From: Gemmatimonadota bacterium
Lineage (GTDB): Bacteria; Gemmatimonadota; Gemmatimonadetes; Gemmatimonadales; GWC2-71-9
DNA: 64,000 nt
Direction: 5' to 3'
Assembly (NCBI GenBank): GCA_029262195.1
Contig: JAJCZX010000034.1
Coordinates: 1-64,000, forward strand
Within the stretch, counting starts at the first letter, position 1. Every line of letters begins with the position of its first letter. Below are positions 45,427-54,652 of this stretch, piece after piece. A model generated the notes under the pieces. The model did not search any database. It had not been told where the DNA came from and saw nothing but the letters and a program-made list of their open reading frames with translations. A program made the translations under genes and the position numbers.

Positions 45427-45924
45427 TTGGTAGGTCTTCCCGGTTCGGGGAAAACCTCAGTGGGCAAAGCACTTTCCGCGACTTTGGGTACCGAATTCTC
45501 GGACCCCGACCAGATTATCGAATCACGTCTTGGCAAAACGATCCCGCAGATTTTCTCCGAACACGGAGAACAATTCTTTCGCGAGATCGAAGCAGAGATT
45601 GTGGCTGATTTGCTAGGGAAACCACCTCAGGTGATTGCTCCGGGAGGTGGTTGGGTACTCAAGGCGCACGATTCCGGTACAAACTTCCCAAGTGCAATGA
45701 TTATATACCTGGCAACGTCCCCGAGGGAGGTGCTGACGAGGCTTGCAGGGGCCGCCGGACGGCCCGTATTGGGCGACGGGTCTATTGGGGCGATTGAGCT
45801 TCTTTTGGGGACTCGTAGGGCGGTTTATGAGGCTTCAGAGGAGGCCGTTTCGACGGATGGACGGAGTATCTCAGAGGTTGCCCGTGCGGTCGCCGACCTT
45901 GCGCATCGCAAAGCCGGATGGTAA
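45427..45924 (+). CDS. aroK: Shikimate kinase
   Basis: 165 residues from the TTG at 45427, the only standard start in the frame. This start leaves just two residues before the P-loop GLPGSGKTSVGKAL, cutting into the first beta-strand. The frame is open back to 45382 and encodes RRHIVLV right before it, so initiation at a rare codon (CTG 45388 or ATA 45421) is plausible, with coupling to aroC, whose stop is at 45400. Other motifs are SDPDQIIE, FREIEAEIV, the shikimate-binding GGGW and the adenine/lid region LAGAAGRPVL. The kinase phosphorylates shikimate at O3. Confidence 0.88.
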   Translation: MVGLPGSGKTSVGKALSATLGTEFSDPDQIIESRLGKTIPQIFSEHGEQFFREIEAEIVADLLGKPPQVIAPGGGWVLKAHDSGTNFPSAMIIYLATSPREVLTRLAGAAGRPVLGDGSIGAIELLLGTRRAVYEASEEAVSTDGRSISEVARAVADLAHRKAGW

Positions 45925-45936
45925 TTATTGGCCCCC

Positions 45937-45942
45937 TATAAT
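45937..45942 (+). promoter_or_regulatory. Possible -10 box upstream of topA
   Basis: A perfect TATAAT lies 55 bases before the topA ATG, but no good -35 hexamer is found 16-18 bases upstream. Weak candidate only. Confidence 0.35.
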
Positions 45943-45997
45943 GAATATTGGTTCACACAGTCTGTGCGGGACCACAAAGTGTTTGACCTGAGGGAGA

Positions 45998-48256
45998 ATG
46001 GCTAAGAAAAGCGCGCTGGTAATTGTGGAGTCACCGACAAAGGCTAAGACCATTTCCAAGTATCTGGGAAGCGAGTATTCGGTCAAGGCCACGGTCGGTC
46101 ACGTTAGGGATCTCCCCCAACGTGAGCTCGGAGTTGATGTCGAAAAGGGTTTTAAACCCAAATATGTGACCATCAAAGGCAAGAGCAAAACGCTCGCCGA
46201 GCTCAAGAAGGCGGCCTCGACGTCAACCGATGTCTACATCGCGACTGACCCCGATAGAGAGGGTGAAGCGATTGCTTGGCACGTTGCCAGCCAGCTCAAA
46301 ACCGAGGGGCAGATCCACCGGGTCCTTTTCCACGAAATAACCAAGACGGCCGTGGCAGAAGCCATGTCCACTCCGGTCGTATTGGACGATCACAAGGTGG
46401 ATGCTCAACAGGCACGTAGAATTCTGGACAGGATTGTCGGTTATAAGTTGAGTCCGCTTCTCTGGAAGTCGATCAAAACCGGATTGTCTGCGGGGCGTGT
46501 GCAAACGGTGGCTCTCAGGATCATTGTCGAGCGCGAAGCAGCGATCCGCGCGTTCAAACCCGAAGAGTACTGGTCTGTGGAAGTCGACCTGAACGCTAAG
46601 AAGAAGGACTTCGAGGCAAAGTTGTTGAAGGTCAAGGGGAAGAAACCGAAACTGGAAAACGAAAAAGCGACCATGAAGGTTGTTGATGCGGTGAAGGGCA
46701 AACCTTTCATTGTGTCTTCGGTTACCCGCAAGGAACGCAGGCGGAACCCGGCCGCCCCATTCACAACAAGCACGATGCAGCAGGAAGCGGCCAAACGCCA
46801 TGGTTTTGCCTCTTCTCGGACCATGCAAGTCGCCCAGCAGCTGTACGAAGGAATCGAGCTGGGGTCTGAAGGGGCGGTTGGCCTCATCACATATATGAGA
46901 ACCGACTCCGTTCGAGTGTCAGATACAGCCATCGATGCTGCCCGAGACTTCGTAAGGTCGAAGCATGGCGACGATTACCTGCCAGCGAAACCAAACGTTT
47001 ACTCCAGCAAGAAAAAATCCAAAGTTCAGGATGCGCACGAAGCTGTGCGTCCGTCGGAACCTTCGCGCACGCCTGAATCAGTGAAAGCCTTCCTGTCTCC
47101 CGAACAACTCAAACTCTACCGGTTGATCTGGCAGCGTTTTGTTGCCTCTCAAATGAACCCTGCGGTTTACGATACCACGACGATCGATTTTTTGGTGGAA
47201 GAAGATTACCTGTTCCGCGCGACGGGGTCGGTTGTGAAATTCGATGGCTATCATGCGATCTACCACGAAGCCAAAGAAGAGGAAGAAGAAGCAACTCTTG
47301 ACGATATGTCCCCGGTGCCCGCACTGGATAAGGGCGACGAAGCCAAAGTCAAAGAGATAAAACCCAATCAACACTTCACCGACCCTCCGCCCCGGTTTAG
47401 TGAAGCGAGCCTGGTCAAGGAACTCGAAGGTCAGGGTATCGGTCGACCGAGTACCTATAGCTCAATCATCAAGACGCTCAAAGATCGGCAGTATGTTGAG
47501 TTGCTCCAGAAGCGTTTCCATGCCACCGAGCTTGGTGAGACAGTTTCCAGGGTCATGGTGAGGCGATTCCCTGATATCTTCAATGTCGAATTCACCTCTG
47601 GCATGGAGTTGGAGTTGGATAAGGTAGAGGAAGGTGAAATCGGATGGAAGGATGTCCTCTCCAATTTCTACCATCCGTTCAAAAAAACTCTCGACGAGAT
47701 TGACACCGCCGACCTGATTCGCGATGCCCACGACGTCGGTGAAATCGAAAAAGAAGTTTGTGAGAAATGCGGGACCGGCAAGATGACGGTGAAGAGTGGC
47801 AGGTATGGGCCGTTTATTGCCTGTAGTAACTATCCGACCTGCAAGTTCACCCGGCAACTAAAAAAGGATAAACAACCCGACCAGCCGACCGACGAAAAGT
47901 GCGAAAAATGTCAGTCTGCGATGGTTATCAAGTCGGGTCGTTTCGGACAGTTCCTTGCCTGCACAAAGTACCCGGAGTGCAAACACACACAGTCAATCAG
48001 TCTGGGGGTTAAATGCCCCACCTGTGCCAAGGGCGATCTTACCGAAAGGCGAACCAAGCGTGGAAGATCGTTCTACGGATGCACCAAATATCCTGACTGC
48101 GACTTTTCTACCTGGAACCGACCGGTGCCCGACCCGTGCCCCGAATGCAAGTTTGAGGGTTCGGAGTTCAGGTCGACCAAAGCTAAAGGTGAATACCGGA
48201 TCTGCCTGAAATGCAGCCATGAATTCACCGTGGAGGCCTCCACGGCGTCTGAGTGA
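45998..48256 (+). CDS. topA: DNA topoisomerase I (type IA)
   Basis: 752 residues. It relaxes negative supercoils through a 5'-phosphotyrosine link. The Toprim domain begins ALVIVESPTKAKTI and contains the acidic TDPDREGEAIAWH. QQARRILDRIVGYKLSPLLW, SAGRVQTVALRIIVERE and the active-site Tyr in GLITYMRTDSVRVS follow. Four C-terminal zinc ribbons are visible: CEKCGTGK/CSNYPTC, CEKCQSAM/CTKYPEC, CPTCAKGD/CTKYPDC and CPECKFEG/CLKC. Ribosome site GGGAG precedes ATG 45998. It overlaps trmFO by GTGA and heads the topA-trmFO-xerC-hslV-hslU run. Confidence 0.96.
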   Translation: MAKKSALVIVESPTKAKTISKYLGSEYSVKATVGHVRDLPQRELGVDVEKGFKPKYVTIKGKSKTLAELKKAASTSTDVYIATDPDREGEAIAWHVASQLKTEGQIHRVLFHEITKTAVAEAMSTPVVLDDHKVDAQQARRILDRIVGYKLSPLLWKSIKTGLSAGRVQTVALRIIVEREAAIRAFKPEEYWSVEVDLNAKKKDFEAKLLKVKGKKPKLENEKATMKVVDAVKGKPFIVSSVTRKERRRNPAAPFTTSTMQQEAAKRHGFASSRTMQVAQQLYEGIELGSEGAVGLITYMRTDSVRVSDTAIDAARDFVRSKHGDDYLPAKPNVYSSKKKSKVQDAHEAVRPSEPSRTPESVKAFLSPEQLKLYRLIWQRFVASQMNPAVYDTTTIDFLVEEDYLFRATGSVVKFDGYHAIYHEAKEEEEEATLDDMSPVPALDKGDEAKVKEIKPNQHFTDPPPRFSEASLVKELEGQGIGRPSTYSSIIKTLKDRQYVELLQKRFHATELGETVSRVMVRRFPDIFNVEFTSGMELELDKVEEGEIGWKDVLSNFYHPFKKTLDEIDTADLIRDAHDVGEIEKEVCEKCGTGKMTVKSGRYGPFIACSNYPTCKFTRQLKKDKQPDQPTDEKCEKCQSAMVIKSGRFGQFLACTKYPECKHTQSISLGVKCPTCAKGDLTERRTKRGRSFYGCTKYPDCDFSTWNRPVPDPCPECKFEGSEFRSTKAKGEYRICLKCSHEFTVEASTASE

Positions 48257-49554
48257 AGGTCACAATTGTAGGTGGCGGACTGGCTGGGTCTGAGGCTGCC
48301 TGGGCGCTTGCGGAGCGTGGTTTTCAGGTTGCAATTCATGAAATGCGGCCGGTTGTCCCTACTGCCGCTCATCAGACTGGAGACTTAGCGGAGATAGTTT
48401 GTTCCAATTCGTTTAAGGGGACCGACGTCGTTAACGCCCACGGCCTGCTCAAGGCTGAACTCACGCTCATGGGTTCAATGTTGCTCGAGGTAGCGGAGCG
48501 GACCAGGGTGCCCGGGGGATCGGCACTGGTGGTCGATAGGACCCTTTTCTCGCGCGAAGTGACTCGCAAAATTGGCGAGCACCCAAACATTGAGGTTGTG
48601 CGAGCCGAAGTTACAGAGCTGTCGGGGCCAATGATCGTTGCCACGGGGCCGCTAACGTCCACGGGTCTTAGCGCGGTAATCGCACAGCGGCTAGGCAAAC
48701 AATCGCTTGCTTTTTTCGATGCCATTGCTCCAATCGTCAGTGATGATTCGCTTAACCGGAACCAGCTTTTTGAACTGTCGCGCTATGGGAAGGGCGAGGG
48801 TAGCGATTATCTGAACGCGCCATTGACCGAAACGCAGTACAATGCGTTTATCGACGCGCTAATTGAAGCCGACCAATTTCTGGGGCATGAATTCGACAAA
48901 GTCCCGTATTTTGAGGGCTGCCTGCCGATTGAGGAGATGGCCAGACGGGGTCGCGACACCCCCAGGTTCGGTCCGATGAAGCCGGTCGGGTTGCCGGATC
49001 CAAGGACTGGCAGAGAAGCCCACGCCGTCATCCAATTCAGGGCCGAGGACCTGGCCCGTCAAATGTGGAATATCGTAGGGTTTCAAACACGTTTGAAAAT
49101 CCCGGAGCAGAAAAAGGTCTTTGGCATGATTCCGGGTCTGGAGAACGTCGAGTATTACCGGTTCGGCAGTATTCACCGGAACACCTATATCAACACCCCG
49201 GCTACATTGACATCTCACCTTGCCCTGCAGGACGATCCGACCATAATGTTTGCCGGACAGCTTGTGGGAGTTGAGGGGTATACAGAGTCGTTGGCCACCG
49301 GGCTGCTGACCGGTGTCAACATGGCCAGAGTTTTGAGCGGGGTTGCACCACTCGAACTGTCTCAACGGTCGATGCTCGGTGGTTTGATGAACTATGTTGC
49401 GACTACAGATCCAGATAACTTTCAGCCAATGAATGCTAATTTCGGTTTGTTGGCGCCGCTCGAAAAACGCGAGCGAAACAAGCGCCTCCGCAAAGAGTTG
49501 TTGGCACAACGGGCTCTCAAAGAGACCCAGGGCATCGTAGAGGCAGGGATCTGA
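48253..49554 (+). CDS. trmFO: Methylenetetrahydrofolate--tRNA-(uracil-54-C5)-methyltransferase TrmFO
   Basis: 433 residues, GTG start overlapping topA by GTGA. The FAD-binding motif VGGGLAGSEAAWALAERG opens the protein, and HEMRPVVPTAAH plus LAEIVCSNSFKG, with the catalytic Cys, are TrmFO signatures. Further family blocks are NAPLTETQYNAFIDAL, YFEGCLPIEEMA, RFGPMKPVGL and the C-terminal MNANFGLL. The enzyme makes 5-methyluridine at position 54 of tRNA using methylene-THF as carbon donor, rather than SAM as TrmA does. It overlaps xerC by one base (TGATG). Confidence 0.96.
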   Translation: MKVTIVGGGLAGSEAAWALAERGFQVAIHEMRPVVPTAAHQTGDLAEIVCSNSFKGTDVVNAHGLLKAELTLMGSMLLEVAERTRVPGGSALVVDRTLFSREVTRKIGEHPNIEVVRAEVTELSGPMIVATGPLTSTGLSAVIAQRLGKQSLAFFDAIAPIVSDDSLNRNQLFELSRYGKGEGSDYLNAPLTETQYNAFIDALIEADQFLGHEFDKVPYFEGCLPIEEMARRGRDTPRFGPMKPVGLPDPRTGREAHAVIQFRAEDLARQMWNIVGFQTRLKIPEQKKVFGMIPGLENVEYYRFGSIHRNTYINTPATLTSHLALQDDPTIMFAGQLVGVEGYTESLATGLLTGVNMARVLSGVAPLELSQRSMLGGLMNYVATTDPDNFQPMNANFGLLAPLEKRERNKRLRKELLAQRALKETQGIVEAGI

Positions 49555-50480
49555 TGGCGCCCCTTACCTTGCCTGCGCAATTCCTGGAGTTCATCGAAAA
49601 AGAGCGCAACGATTCGCCCAACACTGTCAAAGCGTACCGGCGGGACCTCGAAAAATTTGTTGAATTCTGCAACCGGTATTACGACGCCCCTGACTGGCGT
49701 TGGGAAGACGTTGATCGCCTGGCTATTCGGAGTTTCATGGGAGAGTTGACCAGGAAGGGACTCGGCAAGCGATCGGTATCTCGCGCCGTTTCTGCGTTGC
49801 GAGCCTTTTATGGTTACTTGAACCGATATCATGGCATAGATGTGAATCCCGCGGCGGCGGTTCGCAGTCCCCGCCTTGAGAAAAAGCTCCCGGCCCATCT
49901 CGACGGAAACGAAGTTGAAATCCTGTTCAAAATGGCTGAGGCCGCAGCCGCCGAAGGAGGCTTCAAGCAGGTCAGAGATCTGGCGATCCTGGAGCTGTTC
50001 TATAGCTGCGGTATCCGGCTCTCGGAGCTGGTGGGAGTCAACCTTTCGGATCTCGACCTCGTCTCCGATCAGGTCAGGGTGCTGGGTAAGGGTCGCAAAG
50101 AGCGGATCATACCGGTTGGCTCGAAAGCGGTTAAGGCATTGCGCCGATATTTGAGTGTCAGGGAAGAGTTGATAGCTCGAAAGAAAACAGGCACAGTCGA
50201 TAGCCAGGCGGTTTTCCTGTCGGTTCGGGGGCCGCGGTTAACGGCACGTGGCGTCCAGTACGCCGTCAGGAATTTCTTGCGTGAGCTGGGGGAAGATGCG
50301 AACCTCAGAGTGCACAGTTTGCGCCACAGTTTCGCCACACATCTCCTGGATTCAGGAGCCGATCTGAGGGCAGTCCAGGAGCTGTTGGGACATGCATCGC
50401 TGAGCACAACGCAGATTTACACGCACACCAGTGTTGATAGACTAAAAAACGTTTACAGACAGGCGCATCCCAGGGCTTGA
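49554..50480 (+). CDS. xerC: Tyrosine recombinase XerC/XerD
   Basis: 308 residues. An N-terminal SAM-like core-binding domain (about 5-95; FLEFIEKERNDSPNTVKAYRRDL, KRSVSRAVSALRAFYGYL) precedes the catalytic domain. Catalytic residues are visible: Arg in YSCGIRLSELVGV, Lys in GKGRKERIIPV, H-x-x-R in LRVHSLRHSFATHL, His in LLGHASLSTTQIYTH with Tyr as nucleophile. Chromosome-dimer resolution at dif sites is the expected role. Its position between trmFO and hslV matches codV in Bacillus. A second Xer partner is not in the window. Confidence 0.92.
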   Translation: MAPLTLPAQFLEFIEKERNDSPNTVKAYRRDLEKFVEFCNRYYDAPDWRWEDVDRLAIRSFMGELTRKGLGKRSVSRAVSALRAFYGYLNRYHGIDVNPAAAVRSPRLEKKLPAHLDGNEVEILFKMAEAAAAEGGFKQVRDLAILELFYSCGIRLSELVGVNLSDLDLVSDQVRVLGKGRKERIIPVGSKAVKALRRYLSVREELIARKKTGTVDSQAVFLSVRGPRLTARGVQYAVRNFLRELGEDANLRVHSLRHSFATHLLDSGADLRAVQELLGHASLSTTQIYTHTSVDRLKNVYRQAHPRA

Positions 50481-50500
50481 CCGGAAGCGCGGAGTGAAAG

Positions 50501-51046
50501 ATGAAAATAGGCGAAAAAATACGGGCGACCACGATTTTGGCGGTCCGAAAGAACGGCAAAGTTGCCATGGGCGGGGACGGGCAAGTCTCCGTCGGAGATA
50601 CGGTCATGAAGTCGAATGCTATAAAGGTGCGTTCGTTGGCCGACGGACGGGTTCTTGCCGGGTTCGCCGGAGCGGCGGCGGATGCCTTCACGCTGTTTGA
50701 AAAGTTCGAAGAAAAACTGGAGCGCTACAAAGACAACCTCGCCCGTGCGGCCGTCGAACTGGCCAAGGATTGGCGAAGTGATCGAGTATTGAGACGCCTT
50801 GAAGCGTTGCTGGTAGTTGCGGGTAAAGAAAATTGCTTCGTCATCAGCGGAAGCGGAGAGCTCATCGAGCCCGACGATGGGATACTCGCAATTGGGAGCG
50901 GAGGTAACTACGCTCTGGCCGCCGCCAGGGCGCTTATCAACGATTCGGAACTCTCGGCCAGTGAAATAGTAGATCGAAGTCTCCGCATCGCCGGCGACAT
51001 ATGCGTTTATACAAATCAGAACATCAAGGTGCTAGAACTCGACTAG
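50501..51046 (+). CDS. hslV: ATP-dependent protease peptidase subunit HslV
   Basis: 181 residues. The proteasome-beta-like subunit of HslUV. A short propeptide (MKIGEKIRA) precedes Thr10-Thr11 in [21 protein letters not shown]; Thr10 becomes the N-terminal nucleophile. [37 protein letters not shown] and [16 protein letters not shown] are family blocks. It starts 20 bases after xerC and is followed after 24 bases by hslU. Confidence 0.96.
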   Translation: MKIGEKIRATTILAVRKNGKVAMGGDGQVSVGDTVMKSNAIKVRSLADGRVLAGFAGAAADAFTLFEKFEEKLERYKDNLARAAVELAKDWRSDRVLRRLEALLVVAGKENCFVISGSGELIEPDDGILAIGSGGNYALAAARALINDSELSASEIVDRSLRIAGDICVYTNQNIKVLELD

Positions 51047-51070
51047 CATCGGAATTGACCAGGTAACAAA

Positions 51071-52558
51071 GTGGCTGAAGAGAAGGTTGAGACTACAGAT
51101 CTCGAAAAGCGAATTGAAGAGGCACTCGAACCATGGCTGGACGAACTAACACCCAGTCAGATTGTTGAGCAGTTGGACCGGTACATTGTGGGTCAAAACG
51201 ATGCCAAACGGGCGGTCGCCATCGCTGTCCGCAACCGGTGGCGTAGACAGCAGACCCCCGAAGAAATCCGGGACGAGATCATGCCTAACAACATTATTAT
51301 GATCGGTCCCACCGGCGTCGGGAAAACCGAAATAGCACGGCGTCTGGCTCGCTTGTCCGGTGCGCCGTTCGTGAAAGTGGAAGCGTCGAAGTTCACTGAG
51401 GTCGGTTACGTCGGACGAGATGTTGAATCCATGATTCGCGATCTGGTAGATCGCGGGATAAACATGGTGCGCAATGAACGTGAGGATGACGTCATGCCAC
51501 AGGCCCAGGATCGCACCGAAGAACGGCTTCTCGATTTGTTACTCCCCCCACCTGAAGAGGGACCCGGGGGGCCGCAGTTGGTTAACACGGACGGCAGCGG
51601 ACCACGGATGTTTGTAGCCGGTGATACCGGTACTGTGGAGGCTTCGGAAGACGATGCTGCGGCTCGAGAACGCTACCGACGTACGCGTGAAAAGCTGAAA
51701 AAGCTCCTTCAGGAGGAAAAGCTTGAAGACCGTGAGGTCGAAGTCGAGGTGTCCCATCAGGGCTTTCCTATGTTGGAAATGATGAACCCTCAGCAGGGCG
51801 GGGAGGGCCCTGAGATTAATCTGGGGGAAATGCTCCAGGAGATGTTGCCCAAAAAATCCAAGCGACGTCAGATGCGGGTTTCCGAAGCTCGGCGGGTGTT
51901 GCTGGATGAAGAACTGAAAAAGCTCGTTGACATGGATGACGTGATCAACGAAGCACTCGATCGCACCGAAAATTCGGGAATGATTTTCATCGACGAGCTG
52001 GACAAAATAGCCGGCGAGAAAGCACAATCCGGACCAGATGTCTCAAGAGAAGGAGTTCAGAGGGACCTTCTGCCAATTGTCGAGGGGTCGACAGTACAAA
52101 CGCGCTACGGGTATGTGCGTACTGACCATATTTTGTTTCTCGCCACAGGAGCTTTCCACGTTTCAAAACCCTCTGACCTGATTCCGGAGTTACAGGGGCG
52201 TTTCCCGATACGGGTTGAATTGTCATCACTTAGTGAAAACGACTTCGTTAGGATCATGACCGAACCTGAGAACGCCCTGACCAAGCAGTACAAGGCGCTG
52301 GTAGCCGCTGACGGCGCCGATCTGGAGTTCACGGAAGACGGCATCGCAGAAATTGCGCGCATTGCATTCCGGGCCAACGAAAAAATGGAAAACATTGGGG
52401 CACGCCGACTCCATACCGTCATGACAACTTTGCTCGACGATCTTCTTTTCGACCTGCCCGGAATCCCCGATCCGAAAGTGGTTTGTGACCGGGAGATGGT
52501 CAGCGAGCGTCTTGAAAAGGTGGTAGAGGACGAGGATCTGCGGAAGTATATCCTTTGA
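51071..52558 (+). CDS. hslU: ATP-dependent protease ATPase subunit HslU
   Basis: 495 residues, GTG start. A Clp/Hsp100-type AAA+ unfoldase. N-terminal TPSQIVEQLDRYIVGQNDAKRAVAIAVRNRWRR-type block (split here as LTPSQIVEQLDRYIVGQ and NDAKRAVAIAVRNRWR), Walker A GPTGVGKTE near residue 79, the pore loop GYVGRDV, an extended acidic I-domain (about 140-290), Walker B IFIDELDKIA and sensor RFPIRVEL. The C-terminus EDLRKYIL is the tail that docks into HslV. It is longer than E. coli HslU (443) owing to the I-domain. Confidence 0.96.
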   Translation: MAEEKVETTDLEKRIEEALEPWLDELTPSQIVEQLDRYIVGQNDAKRAVAIAVRNRWRRQQTPEEIRDEIMPNNIIMIGPTGVGKTEIARRLARLSGAPFVKVEASKFTEVGYVGRDVESMIRDLVDRGINMVRNEREDDVMPQAQDRTEERLLDLLLPPPEEGPGGPQLVNTDGSGPRMFVAGDTGTVEASEDDAAARERYRRTREKLKKLLQEEKLEDREVEVEVSHQGFPMLEMMNPQQGGEGPEINLGEMLQEMLPKKSKRRQMRVSEARRVLLDEELKKLVDMDDVINEALDRTENSGMIFIDELDKIAGEKAQSGPDVSREGVQRDLLPIVEGSTVQTRYGYVRTDHILFLATGAFHVSKPSDLIPELQGRFPIRVELSSLSENDFVRIMTEPENALTKQYKALVAADGADLEFTEDGIAEIARIAFRANEKMENIGARRLHTVMTTLLDDLLFDLPGIPDPKVVCDREMVSERLEKVVEDEDLRKYIL

Positions 52559-52564
52559 CCGGAC

Positions 52565-52593
52565 TTTACACCTATTGATGGGTGGGCTAGAAT
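52565..52593 (+). promoter_or_regulatory. Sigma-70-type promoter of argF
   Basis: TTTACA at 52565-52570, exactly 17 bases, then TAGAAT at 52588-52593; each box differs from consensus at one base. The argF start is 41 bases downstream of the -10 box. Confidence 0.65.
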
Positions 52594-52634
52594 CCCCACG
52601 CAATTTGAAAATTAAGATTTTATAGCCGGAGAAC

Positions 52635-53534
52635 ATGACCAAACGCGATTTTTTGTCGGTTCTGGATTTTTCCAGAGAGGAAACCGAAGAGCTCTTCGAC
52701 CTTGCCGTCAGGATGAAGACTGCCGGGTATGCTGAGAAACCTCTTGCCGGAAAGACTCTGGGCATGGTGTTCGCCAAGAGTTCGACCAGAACCCGCGTGT
52801 CATTCGAAGTCGGCGCTTATCAACTTGGCGGGCACGCTCTTTTCCTGTCCTCTCGCGACATCCAGCTCGGCAGGGGCGAGCCGATAAAAGACACTGCTCG
52901 CGTTCTGTCGCGGTACCTGGATGGGATAATGATCAGGACCTTCGACCACACTGACGTCGAAGAATTGGCAAGCTATAGCGCGATTCCTGTGATAAACGGC
53001 CTCACGGATCTGTTGCATCCGTGTCAGCTTCTTGCCGATATGCTGACTATTCGGGAGCACAGGGGAAATGTGTCCGGACAGAAAATTGCATGGGTCGGAG
53101 ATGGTAACAATATGGCTCACTCATGGCTCAACGCGGCTGCACTTTTCGGATTTGAACTCATGCTGGCCTGTCCCGAAGGCTACGACCCAGACCCCGAAAT
53201 TCTGGAGAATTCCAGAGGGTTGGCCAAAATCGAAATGGTTCGGGATCCGCGAGAAGCGGTCGCTTCGGCCGACGTGGTGTGTACTGATGTCTGGGCTTCC
53301 ATGGGACAGGAAGAAGAGGCTAGAGCTCGCATGAAAGCTTTCGAAAAACACAAGATTTCTGAAGAGCTGATGCAAACTGCGGCAAACGGTGCGATATTTC
53401 TACATTGTCTGCCCGCCCACCGGGGTGAGGAGGTGGATGATGCGGTTATTGAAGGACCTCAATCCAGAGTATTTGACCAGGCCGAGAACCGTCTGCATGC
53501 GCAGAAGGCGCTGATGGCCACGCTAATGGGGTAA
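52635..53534 (+). CDS. argF: Ornithine carbamoyltransferase
   Basis: 299 residues. It makes citrulline from ornithine and carbamoyl phosphate in arginine synthesis. Carbamoyl-phosphate site FAKSSTRTRVSFEVG, the HPCQ motif in LLHPCQLLAD, WVGDGNNMAHSW, the ornithine-side VCTDVWASMGQE and the OTC-specific HCLPAHRGEEV are all present; the last separates OTC from aspartate carbamoyltransferase. Ribosome site GGAG precedes ATG 52635, and it has its own promoter. No other arg genes are near. gcvT follows after 13 bases. Confidence 0.95.
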   Translation: MTKRDFLSVLDFSREETEELFDLAVRMKTAGYAEKPLAGKTLGMVFAKSSTRTRVSFEVGAYQLGGHALFLSSRDIQLGRGEPIKDTARVLSRYLDGIMIRTFDHTDVEELASYSAIPVINGLTDLLHPCQLLADMLTIREHRGNVSGQKIAWVGDGNNMAHSWLNAAALFGFELMLACPEGYDPDPEILENSRGLAKIEMVRDPREAVASADVVCTDVWASMGQEEEARARMKAFEKHKISEELMQTAANGAIFLHCLPAHRGEEVDDAVIEGPQSRVFDQAENRLHAQKALMATLMG

Positions 53535-53547
53535 AAGGGAGAACCAA

Positions 53548-54651
53548 ATGAGTGCTAAGCGCACACCGTTTTACGACATTCACGTCTCTTTGAACGCTAA
53601 AATGGTTGATTTTGCCGGCTATTCAATGCCGCTGCAATATGAAACCGGCAGTACGGCTGAACACGAAATCGTCAGAACAGATGTTGGAGCGTTTGACGTC
53701 TCCCACATGGGTCAGATCGAGATCACCGGCCCAGACCGCAATGCGTTCGCGAACCGCCTTACCTGCAATGACGTTGGGAAGTTGGAAGATGGCGGAGTTC
53801 AGTACTCAGCGTTTCTTACGGACGAGGGTACCTTCGTCGATGACATTCTGGTTTATCGCTTTGACGACCGAATTATGCTTGTTGTCAATGCAGCCAACAT
53901 CGCGAAAGACTGGGAACACATTCTCAGCAAAAAGTCCGGGATCAATGTTCGGGTCAAAAACAACTCCGATGACATCGCTCTGCTAGCTATCCAGGGACCA
54001 AAAGCCGAGGAGCTGATCGGTGCTCTGGCCACACCGGGGATTTCCAATCTTGACTATTACAAGTTCGACGCGGGGCAGATCGCGGGCTCGGGGGTTTTCG
54101 TTTCTCGTACCGGCTACACCGGAGAAGATGGTTTCGAGATTTACTGCCGCAACGAGCAGGCCTCTGTTCTCTGGCATGGCCTCGTTGGGCACGGTCGGGC
54201 GAAGCCCGTGGGACTCGCCGCTCGTGACTCACTTCGTCTGGAAATGGGATATTCCCTCTACGGCCACGAAATCGACGAGAACATCAATCCCTATGAGGCT
54301 GGCCTCGGCTGGATAGTGAAAGTCGACAAAGGAGCACCGTTTACCGGACTCAAAGGTGTGCAGGCTGTCAAAGCCTCAGGTCCGAGGCGAAAATTGGTCG
54401 GATTTACTTGCGCCGAAAAAGGAGCGATTCCGCGCGACGGATACGACGTATTCCTCGGGGGCGAAAAGGTCGATCACGTGCGTAGCGGGGGGTTCAGCCC
54501 CTCCTTGCAAATGGGCATCGGCACGACTTTTCTGCCGACAGAATCGGCGACTCCAGGTGCCAAAATCGAAGTGGCCGTTAGAGACAACCGGGTAGAAGGA
54601 GAGGTTGTGAAGCTGCCTTTCTACAAGGACGGCAGCGTAAAGAGCAAATAG
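53548..54651 (+). CDS. gcvT: Aminomethyltransferase (glycine cleavage T protein)
   Basis: 367 residues. It takes the aminomethyl group from the lipoylated H protein and passes it to THF. Family blocks: MVDFAGYSMPLQYETG near the start, GAFDVSHMGQIEITGPD, the THF-binding GGVQYSAFLTDEGTFVDDI, SRTGYTGEDGFEIYC with the catalytic-region Asp, and ARDSLRLEMGYSLYGHEI. The other glycine cleavage genes are not adjacent. Ribosome site GGGAG lies before ATG 53548. The next gene starts two bases after its stop. Confidence 0.96.
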   Translation: MSAKRTPFYDIHVSLNAKMVDFAGYSMPLQYETGSTAEHEIVRTDVGAFDVSHMGQIEITGPDRNAFANRLTCNDVGKLEDGGVQYSAFLTDEGTFVDDILVYRFDDRIMLVVNAANIAKDWEHILSKKSGINVRVKNNSDDIALLAIQGPKAEELIGALATPGISNLDYYKFDAGQIAGSGVFVSRTGYTGEDGFEIYCRNEQASVLWHGLVGHGRAKPVGLAARDSLRLEMGYSLYGHEIDENINPYEAGLGWIVKVDKGAPFTGLKGVQAVKASGPRRKLVGFTCAEKGAIPRDGYDVFLGGEKVDHVRSGGFSPSLQMGIGTTFLPTESATPGAKIEVAVRDNRVEGEVVKLPFYKDGSVKSK

Positions 54652-54652
54652 G

